Shown here: positions 7,535 to 15,172 of the stretch, one piece after another
Position numbering within the stretch: position 1 is the stretch's first letter
Layout: each line of letters opens with the position of its first letter
Assembly: GCF_900119165.1 (NCBI RefSeq)
Contig: NZ_FPJG01000006.1
Coordinates: 2,480,001 to 2,544,000 of the forward strand
DNA length: 64,000 bases
Direction: 5' to 3'
DNA from: Amycolatopsis australiensis
GTDB taxonomy: Bacteria; Actinomycetota; Actinomycetes; Mycobacteriales; Pseudonocardiaceae
Translations under genes and position numbers: made by a program
Notes under the pieces: model-generated
Database searches by the model: none
What the model saw: only the letters and a program-made list of their open reading frames with translations
Told to the model about the DNA's origin: nothing

Positions 7535-8589
7535 CGGTCTACCGCCTGGCGAGCATCCCCGGCGACGGGATCGGCGTGGACGTCACGGTCGAGGCCCGCA
7601 AGGTCCTCGACCGGGCTTCCGCTCTCTTCGGCTTTTCGCTGGAGTGGACGGAGTTCGACTGGAGCTGCGAGCGGTACGCCCGCGTCGGCGCGATGATGCC
7701 GGAGGACGGCGTCGAGCAGTTGTCGGAGTTCGACGGCATCCTGCTCGGCGCGGTCGGTTTCCCCGGCGTACCGGACCACGTTTCGCTGTGGGGCCTGCTG
7801 ATCCCGTTGCGGCGCGCGTTCCAGCAGTACGTCAACCTGCGTCCGGTGCGGCTGCTGCCGGGCACGACGTCTGTGCTGGCCGGACGGAAGGCCGAGGAGC
7901 TGGAGCTGGTCATCGTCCGCGAGAACTCCGAAGGCGAGTACTCGGCGATCGGCGGACGGCACAACGCCGGACGGCCCGACGAGTTCGTGCTGCAGGAGTC
8001 GGTCTTTACGCGCGTCGGTGTATCGCGGATCATCCGGTATGCGTTCGAGCTGGCGCGGAAGCGGTCCTTGCGCGTGTGCTCGGCGACGAAGTCCAACGGG
8101 CTCATCCACTCGATGCCGTTCTGGGACGAGATCTTCGCCGAGGTCGCGGCCGAGTTCCCGGATGTCCACAGTGAACAGATGCACGTGGACGCGCTTGCCG
8201 CGCGGATGGTGCAGGCACCCGACCGGCTCGACGTGATAGTGGCGTCCAACCTCTTCGGCGACATCCTGAGCGATCTCGCGGCCGCGATCACCGGCGGCCT
8301 CGGCATGGCGCCATCCGGCAACATCAACCCATCAGGTGAACATCCGTCGATGTTCGAAGCGGTTCACGGGAGCGCTCCGGACATCGCGGGGCAGGGAATC
8401 GCGAACCCCGTGGCGCAGATCCTGGCGGCCGCGATGCTGATCGAACATCTCGGCGAAACCGTTGCGGCACAAGCGATCCGCACCGCGGTGGATCGGGTGC
8501 TCGACGACGGACGCGTGCGCACTCCCGACCTCGGCGGCACCGATACCACAGAACGACTCGGCACGGCAGTGGCCGAAACACTGGGCTGA
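7531..8589 (+). CDS. Tartrate / D-malate-type decarboxylating dehydrogenase
   Basis: Member of the isocitrate/isopropylmalate dehydrogenase family, 352 residues, most like the TtuC/DmlA branch. Visible features are IPGDGIGVDVTVEA, the substrate-binding Arg stretch YVNLRPVRLLPG, the active-site region ENSEGEYS, the Lys in CSATKSNG and the metal-binding Asp in VASNLFGDILSD. It should oxidise D-malate, tartrate or 3-isopropylmalate-like acids with NAD+ and Mg2+/Mn2+. The GTG overlaps the previous stop (GTGA). Maleate-isomerase-like neighbours suggest C4 dicarboxylate metabolism, but that link is inferred. Confidence 0.85.
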   Translation: MTVYRLASIPGDGIGVDVTVEARKVLDRASALFGFSLEWTEFDWSCERYARVGAMMPEDGVEQLSEFDGILLGAVGFPGVPDHVSLWGLLIPLRRAFQQYVNLRPVRLLPGTTSVLAGRKAEELELVIVRENSEGEYSAIGGRHNAGRPDEFVLQESVFTRVGVSRIIRYAFELARKRSLRVCSATKSNGLIHSMPFWDEIFAEVAAEFPDVHSEQMHVDALAARMVQAPDRLDVIVASNLFGDILSDLAAAITGGLGMAPSGNINPSGEHPSMFEAVHGSAPDIAGQGIANPVAQILAAAMLIEHLGETVAAQAIRTAVDRVLDDGRVRTPDLGGTDTTERLGTAVAETLG

Positions 8590-8649
8590 GTTTTTGTCGG
8601 TGCCCTCCGGCACGGTGGACGGCGAGCCCACCAGGGGGAGGAGACACCG

Positions 8650-9114
8650 ATGTGCCGGCAGTGCGAAGACCCGGACAGATCCGGGTACGTGGAGCGGCTA
8701 CGCGAGGGCGTGGCCGACCGGGGCTGGCTCGTGCAGGGCGTGGAGGGCGCGCCGCTGTACCCGCCATGGGCCTACACGATCGGCCTGAGCGGATACGGCC
8801 TGCCCGAGCTGGTCGTGACCGGTCTGCCCGTGCTCGCGGCGGCAGACCTGCTCAACGAAATGGCCGCGCACGTACTACACGCGTCACCGCCCGAGCCGGG
8901 GGAACGGGTGCCGTTGCGAGGCGGCCCGCTGATCGAAGTGGTGCCGCTGGCCGAGCCGTCGGCGCACCTGGTGTTCGCCGTGGCGTTGTACGGCACGGAA
9001 ATCCGGGCGCTGCAACTGGTCCACGCGGACGAGCGCGGCCGCTGGCCGTGGTCGCCGGACTACCGGGACGGCCGAGGCGGCCAGCCCGTGCTGGGAGCCC
9101 GTCATGAGCACTGA
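8650..9114 (+). CDS. DUF4262 domain protein
   Basis: A 154-residue soluble protein with the pattern of DUF4262: a Cys-rich start (MCRQCEDP), PPWAYTIGLSGYGLPELVVTGLP and a C-terminal AVALYGTEIRALQLVHAD. A strong ribosome site (GGGGGAGGAG) lies 6 nt before the ATG. The function is unknown. It probably is not part of the catabolic pathway despite lying just after it. The 226 nt between it and the converging GntR gene contain no gene I can support. Confidence 0.75.
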   Translation: MCRQCEDPDRSGYVERLREGVADRGWLVQGVEGAPLYPPWAYTIGLSGYGLPELVVTGLPVLAAADLLNEMAAHVLHASPPEPGERVPLRGGPLIEVVPLAEPSAHLVFAVALYGTEIRALQLVHADERGRWPWSPDYRDGRGGQPVLGARHEH

Positions 9115-9340
9115 CTGTGGTTGCGTTCCGCCGGTGAACTGCTTCCCGGCCCCCGTGCCGGCTGTCCACGTACGCCTGCCGTATTCGCCGATCCGCGACT
9201 CGTCCAGTCGGAAACGCGAGCGCTCCTTTCCGCAGGAGCGCGAGTCGTCCGTCCGGGTGCGCCTGGCGGCTCTTCGATCCCGCGTGTCGGGCTTCCGGTC
9301 ACGCCTGTCGGCCCGGGGACCGCTCGGACCGGAATTCCGG

Positions 9341-10060
9341 TCACGCGTTGCCCGGCACCGGCGGGGCTTCCCCGTCCCTGAGGCTCGTGCCCGGCGCGAG
9401 CCGCTGCACCGCGTCCTCCATGTGCGCCTCGAGCAGAGCGAGCGCGGTCTCCTCGTCCCCGTCACGCAGCGCCTGGATGAGCTTCGTGTGCTCCTCCACA
9501 CGCTCCTCGACCCGCTGGTAAGTGCTCTGCAGCGCGGTGAGGCACATCCGCGTCTCGATGAGGAGAGTCCGAGCCATCCGCACGAGCCGTTTGCTGCCGG
9601 AGGCGTTGATGAGTGCCTCGTGGAACCTGAGGTCGGCGGTGGAGAGGGCGCTCGGGTCATCTTCGCTTGCGGCGGTCGCCATCTCGGCGACGGTCTGCTC
9701 GAGGAGGTCGGCGATCCGGTTTCGGTCCCCGCCGCGCAGGGCGCGGAGCATGGCGGCGCGCTCGATCGCCGAGCGCGCCGCGTAGATGTCGTAGACGTCG
9801 CCGGGCTCGAGGTCGATCACGAAGAGCCCGCGGTGCCGCTCGCTGCGCAACAGTCCCTCGGATACGAGGTGCTGCATTGCTTCCCGGAGTGGCCCCCGTG
9901 ACACCTGGAACCGGGAGGCCAGCTCGGTCTCGCCGAGCTGGGTCCCGGGCGGGAGGGCACCGGTCATGATCGCGTCACGCAGCTGACGCGCGATGACTGC
10001 GGCTGTCGACTCGCGGCTGACTGGCTCGATCTCGGGCAGCATGCCCGGTGGCAAGGCCAT
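9341..10060 (-). CDS. GntR-family (FadR/FCD) repressor of the catabolic island
   Basis: A 239-residue regulator with an N-terminal winged helix (IARQLRDAIMTGALPPGTQLGETELASRFQVSRGPLREAM, written here as one region of about 40 residues from residue 27) and a C-terminal all-helical FCD ligand domain (ADLRFHEALINASG, HTKLIQALRDGDEETALALLEAHM), whose Asp/His positions fit the metal-dependent organic-acid pocket of the subfamily. The ATG starts 1 nt after the stop of the upstream isomerase-like gene; a GTG three codons earlier overlaps it and is possible. Likely role: repressor of the three promoters carrying ATTGTYGACAAT, released by a pathway acid. Target assignment is inferred from proximity and motif style. 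Confidence 0.85.
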   Translation of the reverse strand: MALPPGMLPEIEPVSRESTAAVIARQLRDAIMTGALPPGTQLGETELASRFQVSRGPLREAMQHLVSEGLLRSERHRGLFVIDLEPGDVYDIYAARSAIERAAMLRALRGGDRNRIADLLEQTVAEMATAASEDDPSALSTADLRFHEALINASGSKRLVRMARTLLIETRMCLTALQSTYQRVEERVEEHTKLIQALRDGDEETALALLEAHMEDAVQRLAPGTSLRDGEAPPVPGNA

Positions 10061-10061
10061 G

Positions 10062-10808
10062 TCAGGCACTCCCGTCCGGAAGATGCCGGAACAGGGCCCC
10101 GAGCGAGCGGACGAGCCGGTGCCGGCCGGTCAGGCGCAGGCCCTCCCAGACGGTCACCTGGTTCGCGGTCAGCACGGGCTTGCCGAGGGCCGCCTCGATG
10201 GCGTTGATCTCGCCGAGGGTGCGCATGGCGGTGTCCGGCACGAGCACCGCATCCGCGTCCCGGTGGTCGTGGCGCACGGCGAGCTCGACGACGGCTTCCG
10301 GCGACAGCGCTCCGACCTCGGCCGCCGTGATGATGTCGGCGCTGGCCATCGCGACGACCTCGATTCCGCCCGCCTTGAGGAAGTCGACGAACAGCCGGGC
10401 GATGTCGTCCGGGTAGCTGGCGGCGACGGCGACCCGCTTGACGCCCAGGGCACGCGCGGCGTGCACGAACGCGAAGGAGGTGCTGGAGGCCGGCACTCCG
10501 GCGACGGCGCCGAGCCGGTCGGTCTGGTCGCGGGCGCCGTCCCAGCCGTAGACGAAGCTGCCGCTGGTGCAGGCCCAGATGACCGCGTCCGGCTCGTGCT
10601 TGGCGAGCAAGGCGGCGCCGTCGGCGAGGCGGCTCTCGCTGCCGAGGTCCAGCAGTTCGGCGACCGCGTGCTTGTCGGTGCCGTAGATGTGCTCGACCGC
10701 CAGCCGGATGTCGCCCTCGTCGACGGCCGTACCGCCGAGCAGCTGCTCGGCGAGCGGGTAGTCGTCTTCGGCCGCGTGGTCGGGGTAGATGAAGCCGATG
10801 GTGGTCAC
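10062..10808 (-). CDS. Maleate isomerase-like Asp/Glu racemase-fold protein (one Cys lost)
   Basis: A 248-residue protein of the maleate cis-trans isomerase / Asp-Glu racemase superfamily. The first catalytic Cys is present in WACTSGSF near residue 80. The second, expected near residue 195 where the neighbouring paralogue has VSCTNLPT, is replaced (VLVPDTAMRT). A GTG start follows GGAGG by 4 nt. Without the second Cys the usual two-Cys isomerase chemistry is unlikely, so the protein may catalyse another reaction or partner its paralogue. It is followed almost directly by the GntR gene, and its own promoter carries operator site 2. Confidence 0.85.
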   Translation of the reverse strand: MTTIGFIYPDHAAEDDYPLAEQLLGGTAVDEGDIRLAVEHIYGTDKHAVAELLDLGSESRLADGAALLAKHEPDAVIWACTSGSFVYGWDGARDQTDRLGAVAGVPASSTSFAFVHAARALGVKRVAVAASYPDDIARLFVDFLKAGGIEVVAMASADIITAAEVGALSPEAVVELAVRHDHRDADAVLVPDTAMRTLGEINAIEAALGKPVLTANQVTVWEGLRLTGRHRLVRSLGALFRHLPDGSA

Positions 10809-10829
10809 GGAACCTCCGGAGGGACGCAA

Positions 10830-10858
10830 ATTGTCGACAATCCTAGAGGGATGGTCAA
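10830..10858 (-). promoter_or_regulatory. Promoter with GntR-type operator (site 2 of 3)
   Basis: On the minus strand a -35 TTGACC is followed after 17 nt by -10 GACAAT. The perfect palindrome ATTGTCGACAAT (10830-10841) covers the -10 element. It drives the isomerase-like gene and the GntR gene downstream, which implies autoregulation. Confidence 0.7.
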
Positions 10859-10867
10859 GGAAAACCT

Positions 10868-11608
10868 TCACGACACGTCACGAAGCCACTTCCCGGGTCC
10901 GACGATGGGGAGATCCATCCGGCGCAGGCACGCCCACATGGTCAGCTGGTTCGCGGTGAGCACCGGCTTGCCGAGCGCGGCTTCCAGAGGCTCGATCAGG
11001 TCGTAGGTGGGGAGGTTGGTGCAGCTGACGAAGATCGCTTCGGCGTCGCCGTGGTCGGCGGCGAGGATGCGTTCGGCGATGGTCCGGTAGCTGACCTTCC
11101 AGATGCCGCCGCCCAAGCCGAGGTGGTCGCTGGCGACGGTCTCGACGTTCAGCTCGGCCAGGAAGTCGTGCAGGGCGCGGGTGAGGTCGGCGTCGTAGGG
11201 CGTCAGCACCGAGACGCGGTGCAGGTCGAGCTGGTGCAGCACCTCGGCCAGCGCGCCCGAGGTGGTGACGGCATCCGGTGCGCCGGCGTCGCAGATCGCC
11301 TTGGTGAGGGAGCGCTCGTAGTCGACACCGTTGACGAAGCTGCCCGACGTGCAGAGGTAGGCGACGACCTCGGGCTCGACGTGCAGCACGTCGCGGGTCG
11401 CGCTCGCGAGGTGGTGGCTGTCGCTGACGAGGCGGGCCATCTCCATGCTGACCGGCACCGGCTCGTACGGCGTCCGGGCCAGGTGGAGGGAGACCTCCAT
11501 CGGTACCCACCGCCAGAGCTCGCGCTCCAGCGCGAGGTCGAACGGGGCGATGACGCCGATGCCGCGCTGGGCGAGCGGGCCCTCGAACGCCAGGAAGTCG
11601 AAATCCAA
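10868..11608 (-). CDS. Maleate isomerase-like protein (both catalytic Cys present)
   Basis: A 246-residue paralogue of the downstream gene. Both superfamily cysteines are present, in YLCTSGSFVNG and FVSCTNLPTYDLI, so it may be an active isomerase or racemase; maleate to fumarate is the best-known reaction, but related enzymes decarboxylate or act on other malonate or maleate derivatives. The start is a TTG (MDFDFLAFEG) with GGAGG 7 nt upstream; no ATG or GTG fits better. It is transcribed from a promoter shared, face to face, with the hydroxyacid dehydrogenase. Confidence 0.85.
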   Translation of the reverse strand: MDFDFLAFEGPLAQRGIGVIAPFDLALERELWRWVPMEVSLHLARTPYEPVPVSMEMARLVSDSHHLASATRDVLHVEPEVVAYLCTSGSFVNGVDYERSLTKAICDAGAPDAVTTSGALAEVLHQLDLHRVSVLTPYDADLTRALHDFLAELNVETVASDHLGLGGGIWKVSYRTIAERILAADHGDAEAIFVSCTNLPTYDLIEPLEAALGKPVLTANQLTMWACLRRMDLPIVGPGKWLRDVS

Positions 11609-11670
11609 GGCTCAGCCTCCGGAATACGTCTGTGCTTGACACGTCCGGTGCTCCGGGGGTCGTTCCTCGG

Positions 11671-11682
11671 ATTGTTGACAAT
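11671..11682. promoter_or_regulatory. GntR-type operator ATTGTTGACAAT (site 3 of 3)
   Basis: An inverted repeat ATTGT-TG-ACAAT identical to site 1. It covers the -35 element of the rightward promoter and the downstream edge of the -10 element of the leftward promoter, so one bound repressor dimer could block both. Confidence 0.75.
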
Positions 11683-11703
11683 CATACGAGTGACTTTTAC
11701 CGT
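11675..11703 (+). promoter_or_regulatory. Rightward promoter TTGACA-17-TACCGT, probably leaderless
   Basis: The perfect -35 TTGACA lies inside the operator, and -10 TACCGT follows after 17 nt. Transcription would start about 7 nt later, at the GTG start codon of the hydroxyacid dehydrogenase, where no ribosome site is visible. A leaderless mRNA is therefore likely. Confidence 0.6.
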
Positions 11704-11708
11704 GTCAA
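11681..11708 (-). promoter_or_regulatory. Leftward promoter TTGACA-16-TATGAT
   Basis: Read on the minus strand, a perfect -35 TTGACA and a strong -10 TATGAT are 16 nt apart, driving the two-Cys isomerase-like gene. It is interleaved with the rightward promoter. Confidence 0.65.
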
Positions 11709-11709
11709 C

Positions 11710-12708
11710 GTGATCGCCTCGGAAGACCGGGAACCTCCCGTCCTGGCAGTGCTCTGCGGCGAGTCCCGCCCACCGGACATGCGTGCTGTCGAATCCGGGG
11801 CGGTCGTGCGTTACACGGACGCGGCGGGACTGGCCGAAGCGTTGTCCGGCGCCGACGCCCTCTTCGTCTATGACTTCCTCTCCACGGCCGTGCCGGGAGC
11901 GTGGCATGCGGCCGACCGCCTGCGCTGGCTGCACATCGCGAGCGCGGGTGTCGACCCGGTGCTGTTTCCCGGACTCATCGAGAGCGACGTCGTCCTGACC
12001 AACTCGCGGGGTGTCTTCGACGACGCCATTGCGGAGTACGTGCTGGGTGTCGTCCTGGCGTTCGCGAAAGACTTCGCGCGGTCGCACGACCTGCAGCGCG
12101 AGGCTCGCTGGCAGCATCGCGAGACCGAACGGATCGCCGGACGCGAGGTACTGGTCGTCGGCACCGGGCCGATCGGCCGGGCCATCGCGCGGCTGCTGCG
12201 CGCCGCCGGCATGCGGGTCAGCGGCGCCGGACGCAGGGAACGCACCGGCGATCCGGACTTTGGCGTTGTGCACGAGTCCGCGCGGCTCACCGAGGTCCTG
12301 TCACACGCCGACTACGTCGTCGCTGTCGCGCCCCTGACCGAGCACACCAAGGGCATGTTCGACGCTCGCGCGTTCGCTGCCATGAAGCCGTCGGCGCGGT
12401 TCGTCAACGTCGGGCGGGGCGAGCTGGTCGTGACGTCCGACCTGGTGGAGGCGCTGGCCACCAAGTCCATCGCCGGAGCCGCGCTCGATGTGTTCGACAC
12501 CGAGCCGCTGCCGGGCGACAGTCCGCTGTGGAGCATCCCCGACGTGCTGATCTCGCCGCACATGTCCGGTGACTTCGTCGGCTGGCGGAACACGCTCGTC
12601 GAAGTCTTCACCGAGAACTTCCGCCGCTGGCAGGCTGGGGAGCCGCTGCGCAATGTCGTCGACAAGACGCTCGGCTACGTGCCGTCGGGGAACCAGGGAG
12701 CCGGATGA
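11710..12708 (+). CDS. D-2-hydroxyacid dehydrogenase
   Basis: NAD(P)-dependent D-isomer-specific 2-hydroxyacid dehydrogenase, 332 residues, GhrA/phosphoglycerate dehydrogenase type. The nucleotide-binding motif is VVGTGPIGRAIARLL. The catalytic Arg lies in FVNVGRGELV, the Glu in LDVFDTEPLP and the catalytic His in LISPHMSGDF. It would interconvert a 2-oxoacid and a D-2-hydroxyacid. The chosen GTG fits the predicted leaderless transcription start; longer in-frame versions would run through the operator. The next gene overlaps by ATGA. Confidence 0.85.
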   Translation: MIASEDREPPVLAVLCGESRPPDMRAVESGAVVRYTDAAGLAEALSGADALFVYDFLSTAVPGAWHAADRLRWLHIASAGVDPVLFPGLIESDVVLTNSRGVFDDAIAEYVLGVVLAFAKDFARSHDLQREARWQHRETERIAGREVLVVGTGPIGRAIARLLRAAGMRVSGAGRRERTGDPDFGVVHESARLTEVLSHADYVVAVAPLTEHTKGMFDARAFAAMKPSARFVNVGRGELVVTSDLVEALATKSIAGAALDVFDTEPLPGDSPLWSIPDVLISPHMSGDFVGWRNTLVEVFTENFRRWQAGEPLRNVVDKTLGYVPSGNQGAG

Positions 12709-14087
12709 ACGACAGGATGCTGACCGCCAGCGAGCTCGTCGCCGCCTACTCGACCGGTGAGCTCTCACCGATCGAGGCGACGCAGAACGCGCTGCAGGTC
12801 ATCGAAGCCCGCGACGGCGAGTGCAATGCCTACTGCCTCGTCGACGCCGACCGGGCGCTGGAGCAGGCGAAAGCGTCGGAGATCCGCTGGCGGGACGGCA
12901 ACCCGATCGGCTGGCTCGACGGCGTGCCGTCCTCGATCAAGGACATGTTCCTCACGCAGGGCTGGCCGACCGTCCGCGGCTCGAAGAGCATCAGCCCGGA
13001 CCAGCCGTGGGACGTCGACAGCCCGGTTGCCGCGCGGATGCGCGAGGCCGGCCTGGTCGTGCTCGGCAAGACGACCACTCCCGAGATCGCGTGGAAGGGT
13101 GTCACCGACAGCCCGTTGTGCGGCATCACGCGCAACCCCGTCGACCCGGCGAAGACTGCGGGCGGCTCGAGCGGCGGGAGCGCCGCGGCCGTCGCAGCGG
13201 GGATGGGCGAGCTGTCCGTCGGCACCGACGGTGGCGGCTCGGTGCGGATTCCGGCGTCGTTCTGCGGGATCGTCGGGCTCAAGCCGACCCACGGCCGGAT
13301 CCCGCTGTACCCGGCGAGCCCGTTCGGCCCGCTCTCGCACGCCGGTCCGATGGCGCGTTCCGTGGACGACACCGCGCTGCTCCTGGACGTCCTGTCGATG
13401 CCCGACCACCGCGACCCCACCGCGCTCGCGCCGCCGGTGGCGTCGTTCCGCGAGGCAGTGCGGCGGGACGTGCGCGGCCTGATCGCGGCGTTCTCGCCGA
13501 CGCTCGGCTACGTCGACGTCGACCCCGAGGTGGCGGCGATCGTCGCCGACGCGGTACGCGCGCTGGGCGATGCGGGCCTGCACATCGAGGAAACCGATCC
13601 CGGGTTCGCCGACCCGAAGCCGGCGTTCGACATCCTGTGGTCGTCGGGCGCGGCGAAGCTGCTCGACACGTTCCCGCCCGGCTCCGAGGCGCACACCGAC
13701 CCCGGGCTGCGCAAAGTCTGGGAGCTCGGCAAGACGTGGTCGGCGAGCGACTACCTCGACGCGACCGCCGAGCGTGCCGCGCTCGGCATCCGGATGGGTG
13801 AGTTCCACACGCGCTACGACGTGCTGATCACGCCGACCGTCCCGATCCCCGCGTTCGAAGCCGGGCACGACGTGCCGCCGGGCAGCGGGCTGAGCGAGTG
13901 GCCGGAGTGGACGCCGTTCACGTACCCGTTCAACATGACCCAGCAGCCGGCGATCAGCGTCCCGGCGGGCCGCACGTCGGCGGGGTTGCCGGTGGGCCTG
14001 CAGATCGTCGGCCCGCGGCACTCGGACGACCTCGTGCTGGCGGTGGCGAAGCTGCTGGAGGAAGTCCGCCCCTGGGCGTCCGCCTGA
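12705..14087 (+). CDS. Amidase signature family hydrolase
   Basis: Amidase of 460 residues with the Ser-cisSer-Lys triad: Lys in SSIKDMFLTQGWPTV, cis-Ser in GGSSGGSAAAVAAGM and the nucleophile Ser in GGSVRIPASFCG. It hydrolyses a carboxamide to acid plus ammonia in the cytoplasm. It is translationally coupled to the hydroxyacid dehydrogenase. In this island it could open the pathway by deamidating the substrate (an inference). No AspS-type partner or Gat subunits are nearby, so it is not the tRNA amidotransferase. Confidence 0.9.
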   Translation: MNDRMLTASELVAAYSTGELSPIEATQNALQVIEARDGECNAYCLVDADRALEQAKASEIRWRDGNPIGWLDGVPSSIKDMFLTQGWPTVRGSKSISPDQPWDVDSPVAARMREAGLVVLGKTTTPEIAWKGVTDSPLCGITRNPVDPAKTAGGSSGGSAAAVAAGMGELSVGTDGGGSVRIPASFCGIVGLKPTHGRIPLYPASPFGPLSHAGPMARSVDDTALLLDVLSMPDHRDPTALAPPVASFREAVRRDVRGLIAAFSPTLGYVDVDPEVAAIVADAVRALGDAGLHIEETDPGFADPKPAFDILWSSGAAKLLDTFPPGSEAHTDPGLRKVWELGKTWSASDYLDATAERAALGIRMGEFHTRYDVLITPTVPIPAFEAGHDVPPGSGLSEWPEWTPFTYPFNMTQQPAISVPAGRTSAGLPVGLQIVGPRHSDDLVLAVAKLLEEVRPWASA

Positions 14088-14145
14088 CCACACTTGAGGG
14101 TGAAACCCGGGCCGAGGCGGCGGAAGCTGTGCCACTGTCGGCCGA

Positions 14146-14430
14146 GTGAACGCTGAAGGCTGGCGGTACGAGCGCAGCATCCCGACTGTCGACCCCGCGG
14201 GCGATCCGGCCCGGGTGGTGGTCGGGCTGGTGGAGCAGGGCGACCGCTTGGCGGCCGCGATGCGCGTGGACGACGGCAAGGCGGCCCTGCTCCCCCTGGA
14301 AACGGGCGGCGAGCTGCTGAAGGTGTTGCGGGAGACGCTGGAGAGCTGGTGGCGTCTCGAGGGCCACCGCGATCTCACGCCGGTACCCCGCGCAGACCAG
14401 GAGGACAGGCGCGCGGTGGACAGCCGCTGA
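14146..14430 (+). CDS. Small hypothetical protein
   Basis: An open frame of 94 residues beginning at GTG (MNAEGWRYERSIPTVD). The protein is soluble, acidic in its centre and has a regular helix LLKVLRETLESWWRLE. No ribosome site is obvious. Codon use is like that of neighbouring genes, with GC at third positions. I do not recognise a family. It ends 8 nt from the converging ArsR gene. Confidence 0.5.
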   Translation: MNAEGWRYERSIPTVDPAGDPARVVVGLVEQGDRLAAAMRVDDGKAALLPLETGGELLKVLRETLESWWRLEGHRDLTPVPRADQEDRRAVDSR

Positions 14431-14437
14431 GAGCGCG

Positions 14438-15115
14438 TCAGCCGAGGCCGAACTCGGCGAACCGTTGCCGCCCTATCTCGGTCACGCGCAACGCCCGGCC
14501 GCCTGGCCGGCGGCGGACCCAGGCTTCTTCCAGCAACGCTGTCAGCAGTGCGGTTCCCAGCGCGCCGGCCAGGTGAACCGTCTCGTGGGACCAGTCCAAG
14601 CACGCCCGCACCGCCGGTCCCGGCCCGGGCAGCTCCGTCACACCGAGCGCGGCCAGCAGCGGGTGGTCGAAAGTGCGCACCACACCTGTCGAGCCGGGTG
14701 CCATGTCCTCGACGACGCCGTCCTTGCGCAGGAGCGTCGCCACGTCGATGCCCAGCTGTCCCGCCAGATGCCCGTAACACGCGCGCGCGTGCAGCAGCGG
14801 TCCCGCCGGTGTGGAAGGCTGCATTCGCGGGGGCAGCCGTGGCGGGGCGAGCACCGCCAGCGCCTCCACGAGCTGCGCCACCTCCGGTTTCGCGAGGCGG
14901 TGCAGGCGCCGGCGGCCCGCCTCGGCCGCGATCACCAAGCCCGCGTCGCACAGGCGGCGCAAGTGGGAGCTCGCCGTGGACGGTGCGATCCCGGCCGCGG
15001 TCGCCAGTGCGCGGGCGGAATGGGCGTCGCCGTCCATCAGCTGCAGGAGCATCGCCGCCCGGGCCGGTTCGCCGATCGCCTGGGCTACCGCGGCGATGTC
15101 GGGCTCGGCGACCAT
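14438..15115 (-). CDS. ArsR-family transcriptional regulator
   Basis: A 225-residue regulator with an N-terminal winged helix (AIGEPARAAMLLQLMDG, ATAAGIAPSTASSHLRRL) followed by a long C-terminal domain that repeats the wHTH-like pattern (DHPLLAALGVTELPGPG, ending in RVTEIGRQRF). No metal-binding Cys cluster is seen, so it likely senses an organic ligand. It is divergent from the MaoC-like gene across 57 bp, where TTCG-N8-CGAA (15131-15146) could be an operator. An ATG start is chosen because longer versions would overlap that divergent gene. Confidence 0.8.
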   Translation of the reverse strand: MVAEPDIAAVAQAIGEPARAAMLLQLMDGDAHSARALATAAGIAPSTASSHLRRLCDAGLVIAAEAGRRRLHRLAKPEVAQLVEALAVLAPPRLPPRMQPSTPAGPLLHARACYGHLAGQLGIDVATLLRKDGVVEDMAPGSTGVVRTFDHPLLAALGVTELPGPGPAVRACLDWSHETVHLAGALGTALLTALLEEAWVRRRPGGRALRVTEIGRQRFAEFGLG

Positions 15116-15172
15116 GCCGTCAGCGTAACCATTCGCTCCGGATCGAAGGGTTTCTGTGGCACCCTGCTCGCC

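Noticed and set aside
9104..9381. Possible small genes in the gap between the DUF4262 and GntR genes
   Set aside because: Two overlapping frames exist (starting at 9104 and 9121), neither has a convincing ribosome site or recognisable composition, and both run into antisense of the GntR gene.
12765..14951. Minus-strand open frame of 728 codons opposite the amidase
   Set aside because: It is antisense to a clear amidase with intact triad; long antisense frames are common at this GC content.
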